Below are positions 1 through 8,101 of a stretch of DNA of 64,000 bases, in pieces. The notes beneath the pieces were generated by a model that was not told the DNA's origin, ran no database searches, and was given only the letters and a program-made list of their open reading frames with translations. A program made the translations under genes and the position numbers. The first letter of the stretch is position 1; each line of letters starts with the position of its first letter. The DNA comes from CAYXDO01 sp964463485 (lineage in GTDB: Bacteria > Myxococcota > Kuafuiibacteriia > Kuafuiibacteriales > Kuafuiibacteriaceae): NCBI GenBank assembly GCA_964463485.1, contig CAYXDO010000002.1:62001-126000 (forward strand). Reading direction: 5' to 3'.

Positions 1-944
1 AGTAGGAACGTGAGTGCGGCTTGGGCCTGCAAAGGGTCGGTAGCGAATTTAGGGAATCGTTCCCGAACCTTTCCGGCCTCCGCGGACTCGGAGAGGCCAA
101 ACGCATTCAGCGGTACGTTCGGTGACTCGGGCAGGAACATCAACTTGCGGATCAAGTCTTGGGCTTCGATCGCCTGCCGCTTGGTGCCGCGCTGTTCGTC
201 CCACAGGGCGAGGCGGCGGCTTCTTGCGTACGTGCGACCGAACGCGGACTCGTCATCGAGTTTTTGTCGCACGTCTCGAGCTTTCTCGATGAGCTCACGC
301 GCAGGGAGCTCTCTGAGACCTTTGGAGGAGTCGAGGCTCACCGGCCAGCGGACGGCGTCGGCCACGGGTTCGTGGTAGGCCCACGCCGGCAGGTTCTTGT
401 CGTTGCCGCGCTCGACGAACCCTTGGACGCCCATGTTGACGTTGGGCAGGGGTCGGGCGGCTCCATACTCTGCGGCGACCGCCTCCTGGAGAGTTCGGCC
501 GTTCCAGGCTTCGTTGCCGGTGATGGACCGTCGCTGCGCGACGGCGTGATTCACACTCGTTCCGGTCACCGTCACCACCATCATGTCGCGATGGTGTTTT
601 TTCACGAAGCTCGACTGATTGGCGCTGAAGGCGTACGGGATCTGGCCTGCCGAGCTGCCGGAGACGTCGACCGCCCGGATGGGGCTGCCAGCCACCTGAG
701 TGACTCTCGAGTCCTCGAAGGTATTCAGTCGGCCGGCGTTGGGACTCTCCGAGGCGCGGATCGCGAGCGCGGCATCGATCAACGAACCTCCGCCCGCCGC
801 GGCGAGGACGATGAGATGCCTTGGAGGTTTTGCGGGAGGGTCGACGGCAGACGCTCGACGGGACGCGAGGAGGGGGGCTCCGAGGGCGGCGGCGGCCGCG
901 CCGGAGAGACCTTGAACGAGCTGGCGGCGAGTGAAGCGACTCAT
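1..944 (-). CDS. Tat-exported protein of the DUF1501/DUF1552-like type, 3' end outside window
   Basis: The minus strand is open from an ATG at 944 to the window edge, giving about 314 residues without a stop. The N-terminus has a twin-arginine signal (TRRQLVQ at residues 5-11) followed by an Ala-rich stretch and a probable cleavage after RRASA, so export of a folded protein by the Tat system is predicted. The mature part opens with a hydrophobic strand (HLIVLAAAGGGS) like the start of DUF1501/alkaline-phosphatase-fold proteins. It is the last of three co-directional genes with a 10 bp gap from the upstream lipoprotein gene. Tat proteins paired with CxxCH proteins of the DUF1588/1592 type are common in Planctomycetes and Myxococcota; their substrate is unknown. 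Family assignment is from general resemblance only. Confidence 0.75.
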   Translation of the reverse strand, partial: MSRFTRRQLVQGLSGAAAAALGAPLLASRRASAVDPPAKPPRHLIVLAAAGGGSLIDAALAIRASESPNAGRLNTFEDSRVTQVAGSPIRAVDVSGSSAGQIPYAFSANQSSFVKKHHRDMMVVTVTGTSVNHAVAQRRSITGNEAWNGRTLQEAVAAEYGAARPLPNVNMGVQGFVERGNDKNLPAWAYHEPVADAVRWPVSLDSSKGLRELPARELIEKARDVRQKLDDESAFGRTYARSRRLALWDEQRGTKRQAIEAQDLIRKLMFLPESPNVPLNAFGLSESAEAGKVRERFPKFATDPLQAQAALTFL

Positions 945-954
945 GATGGGTTCC

Positions 955-1647
955 TCAGTAGAACAGCGACTCTTTGCTCGTCGCGACGGCAAAACAGGCC
1001 AGGATGGCCCACGCACGGGACGGTTTTGGTTCCCCACCCACGTCGTCGTAAAGCTTCATCAGGTGCTCGAGCTCGCGAGCTTCCGGTCTTCGACGCAAAA
1101 CTCCCTTGTAGAGCCTGTCGAGGGACTCCTCGGCGGCTTTGGTAGACGTCGCCGTCAGCGCGGCGCCGTCGGGGGGGAGGTCGAAGATGACGATGTCTCC
1201 GGCGATGTCTCTGTCGACCCGTTCGCGGCACGCTGCGAGCACCACGCGGTCGACCGCGATAGGGCTCGTGGCCGCCGATTCCGGCAGCGGCGTGTAGATG
1301 CCGAGCTCGTAAGGCTCCACGCCGCCGAGGGGAATTTTGTGGACCGCGTCGAAGCAGTCGTACCGATCGAGCTCCTTGCAGAGTCGATCGGCGGGAATTC
1401 CGAGCGCATCCGACAAGTCCGTCCGTAAGACGTCGACGCTCTTGAGCTTCACCCGCGGAAACTCGGACTCGGTGAGTTGGGGGACCGCCGCATCCTGAAC
1501 GGGGCCGCCGTCATGGTCGCTCGAGGTGGACCCATCGGACGTCGAGACGCCCGCGTCGCCTGGGGCCGATGAGTTTCCGCTGGCAAGGCATGCGGAGAGG
1601 GCGATGCTCAGCACGCCGCCCCCTATGGCTTTGAATTCAAGGCTCAC
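955..1647 (-). CDS. lipoprotein of unknown function in the export operon
   Basis: A protein of 230 residues with a lipoprotein signal: short N-region, hydrophobic core and a lipobox IALSAC, making Cys20 the likely acylated residue. An Asp/Ser/Gly-rich linker follows (residues about 22-50), then a soluble domain with several Cys, including RLCKELDRYDCFD and VVLAACRERVDRD, that looks like the helical regions of DUF1592-type proteins. Its start overlaps the 3' end of the upstream CxxCH gene by 11 bp and the Tat gene begins 10 bp after it, so the three are probably translated together as one surface complex. I do not recognise a catalytic motif. Confidence 0.8.
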   Translation of the reverse strand: MSLEFKAIGGGVLSIALSACLASGNSSAPGDAGVSTSDGSTSSDHDGGPVQDAAVPQLTESEFPRVKLKSVDVLRTDLSDALGIPADRLCKELDRYDCFDAVHKIPLGGVEPYELGIYTPLPESAATSPIAVDRVVLAACRERVDRDIAGDIVIFDLPPDGAALTATSTKAAEESLDRLYKGVLRRRPEARELEHLMKLYDDVGGEPKPSRAWAILACFAVATSKESLFY

Positions 1648-3076
1648 CGTAGGCCTCCGTTCGGATCAAGTCTCGCAGCATGGACTCGACGCGGTATTGG
1701 TGGGTCGTCGCGAAATCTCGCCACAGTTGGATGAACTCGGCGTCGTCGACGCCGGGAGGGTCTCCGACGAGCAGCGACCAGTAATCGGCTACCGTGGCTT
1801 TGGCGAAGGCGTCGCTGTCAGCCGCTACGCGCGCCCACCCGACGAGGTCCGCCACGGCTTGGCCGAAGATCACTCCTTGTTCGGGGGTCTCGCCGATGCG
1901 GGGGGTGTCTTCGGACGTGAACCTTCCCATTCGGCCCCCGTCGTAGGTTCCAAAGGGGAAGTCGGTCAGCCCTTGATAACGCGAGAATGGGTAGGAGAGA
2001 GGGTCGAGGGTCGAGTGGCAGACTGCGCACGTGGGATTGGTGACTCCCTTGGCGTCGTAGTCGACCGGCTCGCCGTCTACTGGATCGAGCCCGTCTTGCT
2101 TTGCGATGTCTAGCCCGAGGTAGGCTCGATAGGCTTGTGCGGCTGCCGTGCGCGGCAACGGCGTGAACATGATGTGGTAAACCAAATTCCACTTGGTGGT
2201 GAGCATGCCGGCGCGTCGGGCGGTCGGGACACTCTGCGTGAGGAGGCTGGCGGCCTTGGTGTAGTTGGTGCCGCTCCGTCGGACGAAATAGTTTCCCGTC
2301 AAGACATCGCGGGCGTCCCGATCGTCGGTCTGGGTGTAGACGAACAAGGCGTAGTCATCGTCGTAGTCGGCGAGCGGGATGCGGAACGAGGAGGAGTTTC
2401 GGACCGCGCCGAGCTTGATGGCTTCGAGGGGTCTGATTTTTCGGTGAGCGAGCTTCCAGAGCGCTCCGTCTTGACCGATCCAGTGGTCCGAGTCGAGGCA
2501 CTCGTCGAGCTTGGCCTCGAGCGCGGCGGACTTCTGGGTTTCGTCGAACGAGGCGAAAAGCTCGAGGTCTTCGAACGAGGGAGACTTGCCGCAGAAATCC
2601 AAACCCACTTTTCTGAAGACCACCCGCGGATCGTAGAAGCAGACGTCGTAGTATGGATTTCGAACGCGCGGCGGGCAACCCACCGTGAGCGGGGGGTGAC
2701 TCTCGGGATTTCCGGGAAAGTTGCCGGCCTGAATTTCTTCGAGGTTGGTGAAAGCGTCACCGTCCGCGTCCGCGGTCTCGACGTTGCGCAACGCTGCGGG
2801 GAGCGCATCCTTGAACGCAGTCATCGCAAGCGGGCGAGGCGATCCTGGGAGGAGTTGCTCATGAATGGACTCGCCGAATGGGTTTCGCTCGGGGGGAGTC
2901 GTATGGCAGAGGACGCACCGCGGCGTGCCGCCCTGACACGCCGGCGCTTCTGGGTAGACCGTGCAGAAGGTTCTCGGGGCCACGGGCATGGCCCAGGCGT
3001 TCGTCGTCGCGAGCATCAGGACGACAAACGAGCTTTTGAGGTGGCTCCGCCTGGCACCGCTTCTCCTTCTGCGCAT
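1637..3076 (-). CDS. exported di-CxxCH (c-type cytochrome-like) protein, DUF1588/1592-like
   Basis: A protein of 479 residues with a Sec signal peptide (basic MRRRRSGARR, hydrophobic core, AWA cleavage near residue 29). Two haem-attachment motifs are visible: C54-V-L-C57-H58 and C350-A-V-C353-H354. The second sits in the context CHSTLDPLSYPF, close to the CHxxxDPxGxxF pattern of DUF1588. A DxDGDxFTNxEE segment near residue 103 resembles a type-III/dockerin-like calcium loop. An SD-like GGAG lies just ahead of the ATG. First gene of a three-gene unit with a lipoprotein and a Tat-exported protein. Periplasmic or surface haem protein is the safe reading; the electron partner or substrate is not evident. 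Confidence 0.82.
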   Translation of the reverse strand: MRRRRSGARRSHLKSSFVVLMLATTNAWAMPVAPRTFCTVYPEAPACQGGTPRCVLCHTTPPERNPFGESIHEQLLPGSPRPLAMTAFKDALPAALRNVETADADGDAFTNLEEIQAGNFPGNPESHPPLTVGCPPRVRNPYYDVCFYDPRVVFRKVGLDFCGKSPSFEDLELFASFDETQKSAALEAKLDECLDSDHWIGQDGALWKLAHRKIRPLEAIKLGAVRNSSSFRIPLADYDDDYALFVYTQTDDRDARDVLTGNYFVRRSGTNYTKAASLLTQSVPTARRAGMLTTKWNLVYHIMFTPLPRTAAAQAYRAYLGLDIAKQDGLDPVDGEPVDYDAKGVTNPTCAVCHSTLDPLSYPFSRYQGLTDFPFGTYDGGRMGRFTSEDTPRIGETPEQGVIFGQAVADLVGWARVAADSDAFAKATVADYWSLLVGDPPGVDDAEFIQLWRDFATTHQYRVESMLRDLIRTEAYGEP

Positions 3077-3178
3077 GGCTCCAGAATGCGGCCCATGGCA
3101 GCTTGGACTTCATCGGACGATCGTCGGTTTTTTGATCCCGGACAGGATTTCGGAGGCCCCGCGCGACCGAAGCCGGGG

Positions 3179-4372
3179 TCAAGGTCGCGCGATGGGGATC
3201 CGGCTGAGCAGCTCGCGGATCTGGATCTCCAGGTCTGGTGTCGGGCCGGCCTCTAGGGCCGCTAGGAAATGCTGATGAGCTGCGATGACCTGCCCGGTCG
3301 CGAGCCGCTCCAAGCCAAGGGCAAACAGGACGATGCTGGCGTCTGGCCCGCGCGGGTGGGCCGCCAGGTACTGTCGAAGGGTTCGCATGGCCTCGTCTGC
3401 GTGACCCACGCTCGATAGGACGCGAGCGAGCTCGACGAGCTCTCCGCCCCTCAAGCGCATGAGATCTACCTCTGTCAGGTGCCGCAGGTACGAGAGCACG
3501 TGGGCGTCGTCGCGGCGTGCCAACGCTCCTCGAAGGAACTCCAACATCGAGAGTGATTCGGATGGGACTGACGCGGCGCGCTCGGGTCTTTGGGGCTGGT
3601 CGGGCTTCGGGGTCGCCCAGGGCCAACGCCAACCCACCTTCTCGCCCACGACAGCAATCAAGAATCCACCGACGAACCCACCGAGGTGCGCGCCGTAGGC
3701 CACGTTGGAGCTCGCGCCGGCCAATTGAGGCAGTAAGTTTTCGAAGAGCACGTAGATCGCGAGCACCACTCGCGCGGGGACCAAGATGATGCTCGCGGTG
3801 AGGGCAAAGACGAGTCGCACTTTATTTTTTGGAAACATCACGAAATACAGGCCGAGCACGCCCGAGATCGCGCCCGACGCCCCCACGAGCGGCGCCATCG
3901 AAGGGCCGGCGACCCACGCGAAAGTCTCGGTGGCGATCACGCCCGTGGCCAAGTACGCGAGCAGGTATCCGAGGCGACCGAGCCGATGCTCGACGTTGTT
4001 GCCGTAGATCCATAAGAACAGCATGTTTCCTACGAGGTGGGCGAAGCCGGCGTGCAGGAACAGGCTCGCGAACAGGTCAGTCAGCTGTTGCGCGGCGGGT
4101 TTGAAGCCGTGCTCGAACACGAAGAGCGAGTAAGCATCGAGGCTCCCGACAATGTCGCGCATCGGTACCCGCGGGGGGCGAGCCACTTCGGGAAGCTGAG
4201 GGATGAGGAACTTCAGGTACTCGGCGAGCGCGGGGTCTTGGGGGTCGACCGGTTTGAAAGACAAGGGAAAGGTGATGAAAATGTAGACGAGGAAATTGAT
4301 CGCGATCAGGACACGATTGACCCAAGCCGAGAACCCCACTGGGTTGGGCGTGTCGCCGATCGGAAGGAACAA
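3179..4372 (-). CDS. rhomboid-family intramembrane serine protease with C-terminal helical-repeat tail
   Basis: A protein of 397 residues. Residues 1-245 hold about six or seven membrane helices with the rhomboid signature: GN (G115-N116) after an HAGFAH segment, the catalytic serine in GASGAISG (S166) and the catalytic histidine in GAHLGGF (H229). Family members cleave membrane proteins inside the bilayer. The remaining 150 residues are cytosolic and helical, with paired-helix spacing like TPR units (for example VLSSVGHADEAMRTLRQYL), a common extension in rhomboids of this phylum. It faces the rhodanese gene divergently, with about 85 bp between the starts. Confidence 0.9.
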   Translation of the reverse strand: MFLPIGDTPNPVGFSAWVNRVLIAINFLVYIFITFPLSFKPVDPQDPALAEYLKFLIPQLPEVARPPRVPMRDIVGSLDAYSLFVFEHGFKPAAQQLTDLFASLFLHAGFAHLVGNMLFLWIYGNNVEHRLGRLGYLLAYLATGVIATETFAWVAGPSMAPLVGASGAISGVLGLYFVMFPKNKVRLVFALTASIILVPARVVLAIYVLFENLLPQLAGASSNVAYGAHLGGFVGGFLIAVVGEKVGWRWPWATPKPDQPQRPERAASVPSESLSMLEFLRGALARRDDAHVLSYLRHLTEVDLMRLRGGELVELARVLSSVGHADEAMRTLRQYLAAHPRGPDASIVLFALGLERLATGQVIAAHQHFLAALEAGPTPDLEIQIRELLSRIPIARP

Positions 4373-4458
4373 CCCGAGATGATCATACAGAATCCGCGTC
4401 TCCTGCGCTCGATTCTCTCGGGCTCGACGTTCGAGAATTTCCGTCCCAACATCGAGCT

Positions 4459-5310
4459 GTGCTGACGATGCTCTTGCCCGGGCTGCTCTTGATCAGCGAG
4501 CTGGTGTTCGTCGACACCGCGAGCGCGGCCGCGGGATGGGGTCGGGGCGCGGTGATTCTCGATGCGCGCGGATCGGCGGCGAAAGCTCCGTTCGTGCGAG
4601 GAACGCGCGTCGTCGATTGGATGGACATGCGCGACGGGATCGGTCGCACGGGTCGTCTGGACGACGACCTGTCCGCGGTTGCGCGCGAGCTCGAGCGGGC
4701 CGGAGCTCGTTGGGACCGTAAGGTGTACGTGATCGGTGCGATGGGCCACGGGTGGGGGGAGGAGGGTCGAATTTGGTGGACGCTGCGCTACCTCGGGCAC
4801 CCCCACGTGTACATCGTCGACGGCGGGATCGAAGCGTGGGCTCGGGAAGGATTCCCAATCGATCAGCAGCCCGCGCGCGAGATCGAAGCGCCGAAGCGTG
4901 ATCGAACGTTTCGGGTGGTCGCGCCGATCCGCGTGGGGGCCGAGGAGGTGAAGGCGGCGATCGAGAGTCAGCGGGTGAAGATCTTGGACACTCGGACGGC
5001 CGCCGAGTACGAGGGGGCGACGCCGTATTTCGAATATCGGGGGGGCCACATTCCGTCTGCGTTGTTCGCCCCGTGGGAGAAGCTCGTCGGCATGGACGGC
5101 AAGCTCCTTTCCCGGAGTGAATTGCTCGAAGTCCTCGATGGGATGGGAGTACCGCGAGACGGCAAGCTGATTGCGTATTGTACGGGTGGAGTCCGTAGCG
5201 CGTTCGTGGTGGCGGTTTTGCGGCAGCTCGGGCGGGACGCGGCGAATTACGACGGGTCGTTTTGGGATTGGTCTCAGCGCGTCGAGCTTCCCGTCGTGAA
5301 GCCTCAGTGA
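4459..5310 (+). CDS. two-domain rhodanese (thiosulfate/3-mercaptopyruvate sulfurtransferase type)
   Basis: A protein of 283 residues with two rhodanese modules. The first, inactive one ends in VYIVDGGIEAWAREGFP (about residue 117); the second carries the active-site loop YCTGGVRS with Cys241 in the CxxGxR form, preceded by the conserved GGHIPSA. The family transfers sulfane sulfur to thiophilic acceptors through a Cys-persulfide. The start is uncertain: GTG at 4459 or ATG at 4468. The hydrophobic N-terminus belongs to the first rhodanese fold, so I do not call it a signal peptide. It leads a loose plus-strand run with the two following genes. Confidence 0.88.
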   Translation: MLTMLLPGLLLISELVFVDTASAAAGWGRGAVILDARGSAAKAPFVRGTRVVDWMDMRDGIGRTGRLDDDLSAVARELERAGARWDRKVYVIGAMGHGWGEEGRIWWTLRYLGHPHVYIVDGGIEAWAREGFPIDQQPAREIEAPKRDRTFRVVAPIRVGAEEVKAAIESQRVKILDTRTAAEYEGATPYFEYRGGHIPSALFAPWEKLVGMDGKLLSRSELLEVLDGMGVPRDGKLIAYCTGGVRSAFVVAVLRQLGRDAANYDGSFWDWSQRVELPVVKPQ

Positions 5311-5411
5311 GTCGGCAGGGCATTTCCGCGTGCGTACGGCGCGAAGGGGCGTGGCAGAACATGCTGGCGGTGCCTTGAGAAAAAGTTCGGTCGTCGGTAC
5401 ACGCAACTCAC

Positions 5412-5906
5412 ATGCAACACGCCGATTGGGTGGCCGAATACGAACGCGCCCGCAAGCTCCGGAACGAAAAGAAGGTCGACGACGCGATCGATGTGCTCGC
5501 GGCCCTGGAAGCCGCATCGAAGCGCTCCGCGAAAGACGCGGTCGATGAGTGGCATCAGCTCCAGGCGCTCGAGCTACGGGCGATCTTGTTGCGGGATAGC
5601 GGGCGCACTGCTGACGCCAAGAAGGCCTACGAGCAGCTCGCGAAGGCCCATCGTCAGAGGATGGGCATTCATGGAACGGGGCTCGTGAATGCGCTCTCCG
5701 TGTCTGCTTTGCTCGAGTACGAGACCAAGAACGACGCGAAGGCCGAGAAGCTCTCGCGGGAGGCGGTCGAGCTGTTCGGGCGATACTTCGAGCCCGGCGG
5801 CGTGATCGTCGAGCTGTTGAAGGAAGTGCAGAGCCGAGGGGCCGCGCGCGTGCGCGAGAAGCTCTCGGCGGAGCTCAAGCCCAAGAAGAAGACGAAAAAG
5901 AAGTAG
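5412..5906 (+). CDS. small helical (TPR-like) protein of unknown function
   Basis: A protein of 164 residues, nearly all helical. Residues 1-110 form three helix pairs with TPR-like alternation of small and large residues (for example RTADAKKAYEQLAKAHRQR), and the C-terminus ends in a Lys run (KPKKKTKKK) that could bind nucleic acid. It ends 6 bp before the PolX-like gene, so the two are probably co-transcribed and translationally coupled. No enzymatic motif is visible. Confidence 0.75.
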   Translation: MQHADWVAEYERARKLRNEKKVDDAIDVLAALEAASKRSAKDAVDEWHQLQALELRAILLRDSGRTADAKKAYEQLAKAHRQRMGIHGTGLVNALSVSALLEYETKNDAKAEKLSREAVELFGRYFEPGGVIVELLKEVQSRGAARVREKLSAELKPKKKTKKK

Positions 5907-5912
5907 CCTCTC

Positions 5913-7808
5913 GTGGGCAACGCGGAGCTCGCCGCGGTCTTCGCCGAGATGGCGGAGCTGATGGATCTGAAAGGGGGCGAGGATCGGTATCGCGTCCGCG
6001 CCTTCCGCCGGATCTCCCGCGTGCTCGAACACCTTCCGCGGTCCGTCCGCCAAATGATGGAGGATGGGACGCTCGTGCGTACGCCGGGCATTGGCCGTGG
6101 CGGCGTCGAGCGGATCAAGGAGATCCTTCGGACCGGAACGTGCGCCGAGCACCAGCGATTGCTGCGAGCGCTGCCTTCGGGACTTCGGGAGCTTGCGGAG
6201 ATCAAAGGGCTTGGCAAGAAGACCATTCGCCTCGCCTACACTCATCTGAGAGTAGGCTCCCTGGCGGAGCTCGAGTGGGCCGCTCGCGCAGGCAAGCTCG
6301 CGGCGGTCCCTGGGTTGCCTCCGGGGATTGACGAGAGAGTATTGGTCGCGCTCGAGGAGCACCGTCACCGCGCGGGACGTCAGACTCTGGCCGAGGCCAT
6401 CGAGCTCGGGGAGAGTTTTGCCAAAGAGTTGGAGACCGCATACGGAGTCGAGCGAGCCATTTTGGCGGGCAGCTCTCGGCGGCGCAAACCCACGGTGGGT
6501 GACCTCGACGTGTTGGTGGCGGCCGACGATGCGGGTCCCGTTTTGGACCGATTCATTTCGCGGTCAGACATCATCAAGGTCCTCCGAAAGGGCGACAATC
6601 GCGGGAGCGTGTTGTTGGAGTCGGGTCGACAGGTCGACGTCGTGGTTCGTCCCGCGGCGAGCTTTGGAGCGGCGCTTCACTATTTCACCGGGTCGCAGCA
6701 ACACAACATCTACCTCCGTGCGAGAGGAAATCGGTTGGGGCTGAAAATCAGCGACAAGGGTGTGTTTCATCGAAGCGACGAGTCTCTGGTTACGACGGCG
6801 CCGGTCGAATCGCAGATTTTCGCGGCCGTGGGTTTGCCGTTCATTCCTCCGGAGCTTCGAGAGAACGCGGGAGAGATCGAGGCGGCGGCCAAGGGCGCGT
6901 TGCCGCTGCTCGTGGAGGAGACCGATCTGCGCGGCGAGCTCGTGTTTGGGCACGACGAGTCGATGCTGCACCAGCTGCGAAAGATGGGTCGCGCCTGGGT
7001 CATCTGTGTTCGCGGGTCGAACGAGTTGGCGCCGGACATCGGTGCGATCGAAGGGACCAGAGTCCTGTCGGGGCTAGACGTGGAGATCGATGGACAGGGT
7101 GGGTTTGGTGTCAGCGCCAAGCAGCTCGAGCGGGCGGAGGTCGTGCGCGCGCGGCTCGGGTTCGTGCCGGACGAGTCGTCTCGTCAGGCGGCCTTTCGAC
7201 TCATACGAGCGATGGAGACGGGTCTCGTGGATCTCGTGGCCTTCGATGCCTCCCCGGTGCTCACGACCAAACGCGCGCCGACGTCGGTGGATATCGAGCT
7301 CGTCCTCGAGGCCGCGCGGCGACATGGGATTGCCATGGAGCTCCATGCGAATCGCGACTCGATGAGTGTGGACTCGGTGACCGCGCGGCAGGCGAAGGCG
7401 ATGGGTGTGTTGGTGCTTCCGACCCTGGGGGCGCGGACAGCGGAGGACGTTTCGTCTCGTCGCTTCGATATATTCGTGGCCAGGCGAGGGTGGTTATCGG
7501 CGCCTGATGTGCTGACGACCTGGCCTCTCGAACGACTGCTCCTGCTTAGGTCGCAGCGTCTCTCGAGCGTTGGACGGGCGGAGCTCGTGCAGGCGCCGAA
7601 GCCGGTCGAGCCAGACGAGTTGGAGCGGCAGAGAGCGCAGCGGGCGTCGCTCGCGCGGGAGCTCGCGTTGCGTCCGCTTCCGGAGAGCCTGGCGGACCGT
7701 CTTCGAGTCTATTTGGCCGAGGGCAACGACGAAGAGCTCGAGAGAGTGTTGCTCGAACAATCCGAGAATCCGGTGCAGGCAGCGTTTGCGATGCTGCTCG
7801 GTCAGTGA
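5913..7808 (+). CDS. polX: family X DNA polymerase with degenerate PHP domain (PolX-like)
   Basis: A protein of 631 residues starting at GTG. The N-terminal 8-kDa/HhH region carries two helix-hairpin-helix loops (TPGIGRGG near residue 58, IKGLGKKT near 97). The polymerase domain is intact: GSSRRRKPTVGDLDVLV gives the nucleotidyltransferase Asp pair D197 and D199, and QVDVVVRP supplies D242; the ALHYFTGS and HNIYLRARG stretches match PolX. The C-terminal third aligns with the PHP domain but its metal ligands are gone: the DLHVHT site reads ELVFGH (residues 342-347), the TDH site reads RGSN, and the final DAH site reads PTLGAR. Gap-filling repair synthesis is expected, without the PHP 3'-5' exonuclease. 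Length is near the family norm (about 570-600). Confidence 0.88.
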   Translation: MGNAELAAVFAEMAELMDLKGGEDRYRVRAFRRISRVLEHLPRSVRQMMEDGTLVRTPGIGRGGVERIKEILRTGTCAEHQRLLRALPSGLRELAEIKGLGKKTIRLAYTHLRVGSLAELEWAARAGKLAAVPGLPPGIDERVLVALEEHRHRAGRQTLAEAIELGESFAKELETAYGVERAILAGSSRRRKPTVGDLDVLVAADDAGPVLDRFISRSDIIKVLRKGDNRGSVLLESGRQVDVVVRPAASFGAALHYFTGSQQHNIYLRARGNRLGLKISDKGVFHRSDESLVTTAPVESQIFAAVGLPFIPPELRENAGEIEAAAKGALPLLVEETDLRGELVFGHDESMLHQLRKMGRAWVICVRGSNELAPDIGAIEGTRVLSGLDVEIDGQGGFGVSAKQLERAEVVRARLGFVPDESSRQAAFRLIRAMETGLVDLVAFDASPVLTTKRAPTSVDIELVLEAARRHGIAMELHANRDSMSVDSVTARQAKAMGVLVLPTLGARTAEDVSSRRFDIFVARRGWLSAPDVLTTWPLERLLLLRSQRLSSVGRAELVQAPKPVEPDELERQRAQRASLARELALRPLPESLADRLRVYLAEGNDEELERVLLEQSENPVQAAFAMLLGQ

Positions 7809-7848
7809 CGTTCAGGCAGGATCAGGATCGTGAGGCAGGATTAGGATC

Positions 7849-7900
7849 GGGCACGGGCACGGGCACGGACGGGCACGGGCACGGACGGGCACGGGCACGA
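7849..7900. repeat. GGGCAC hexamer array
   Basis: Seven GGGCAC units, most directly adjacent and two preceded by an extra GGAC, in the 293 bp gene-less gap between the polymerase stop and the convergent lipoprotein gene. The unit is preceded by a CAGGAT/AGGATC-rich stretch. Similar arrays occur at 26350 and 47456, and a GAGCAC version at 45394, always between genes. Nothing else was recognised in this gap. Confidence 0.85.
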
Positions 7901-8101
7901 AGTCCTCGCAGAGCCCCGCCGAATTTCGATGCTACTGGCTGGCTAGCGAGCCAGGGTCTCACTCACGCAATTTTTTTGCCTCGAGCCATCCGATCAGGCT
8001 GAGCTCGTCGAAGCCTGGCCCTCGGCAAGCTCGGGCTGACCGGATCAACTCCCAATTCCACCGCAGTGAAGCCTGCGGCGCCACGGATTCGAGCCGGGTT
8101 G

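Noticed and set aside
159..1145. Long plus-strand frame over the left-edge genes
   Set aside because: It runs antisense to the Tat protein and lipoprotein genes, is rich in Arg/Gly/Val typical of the shadow of GC-rich codons, and has no domain.
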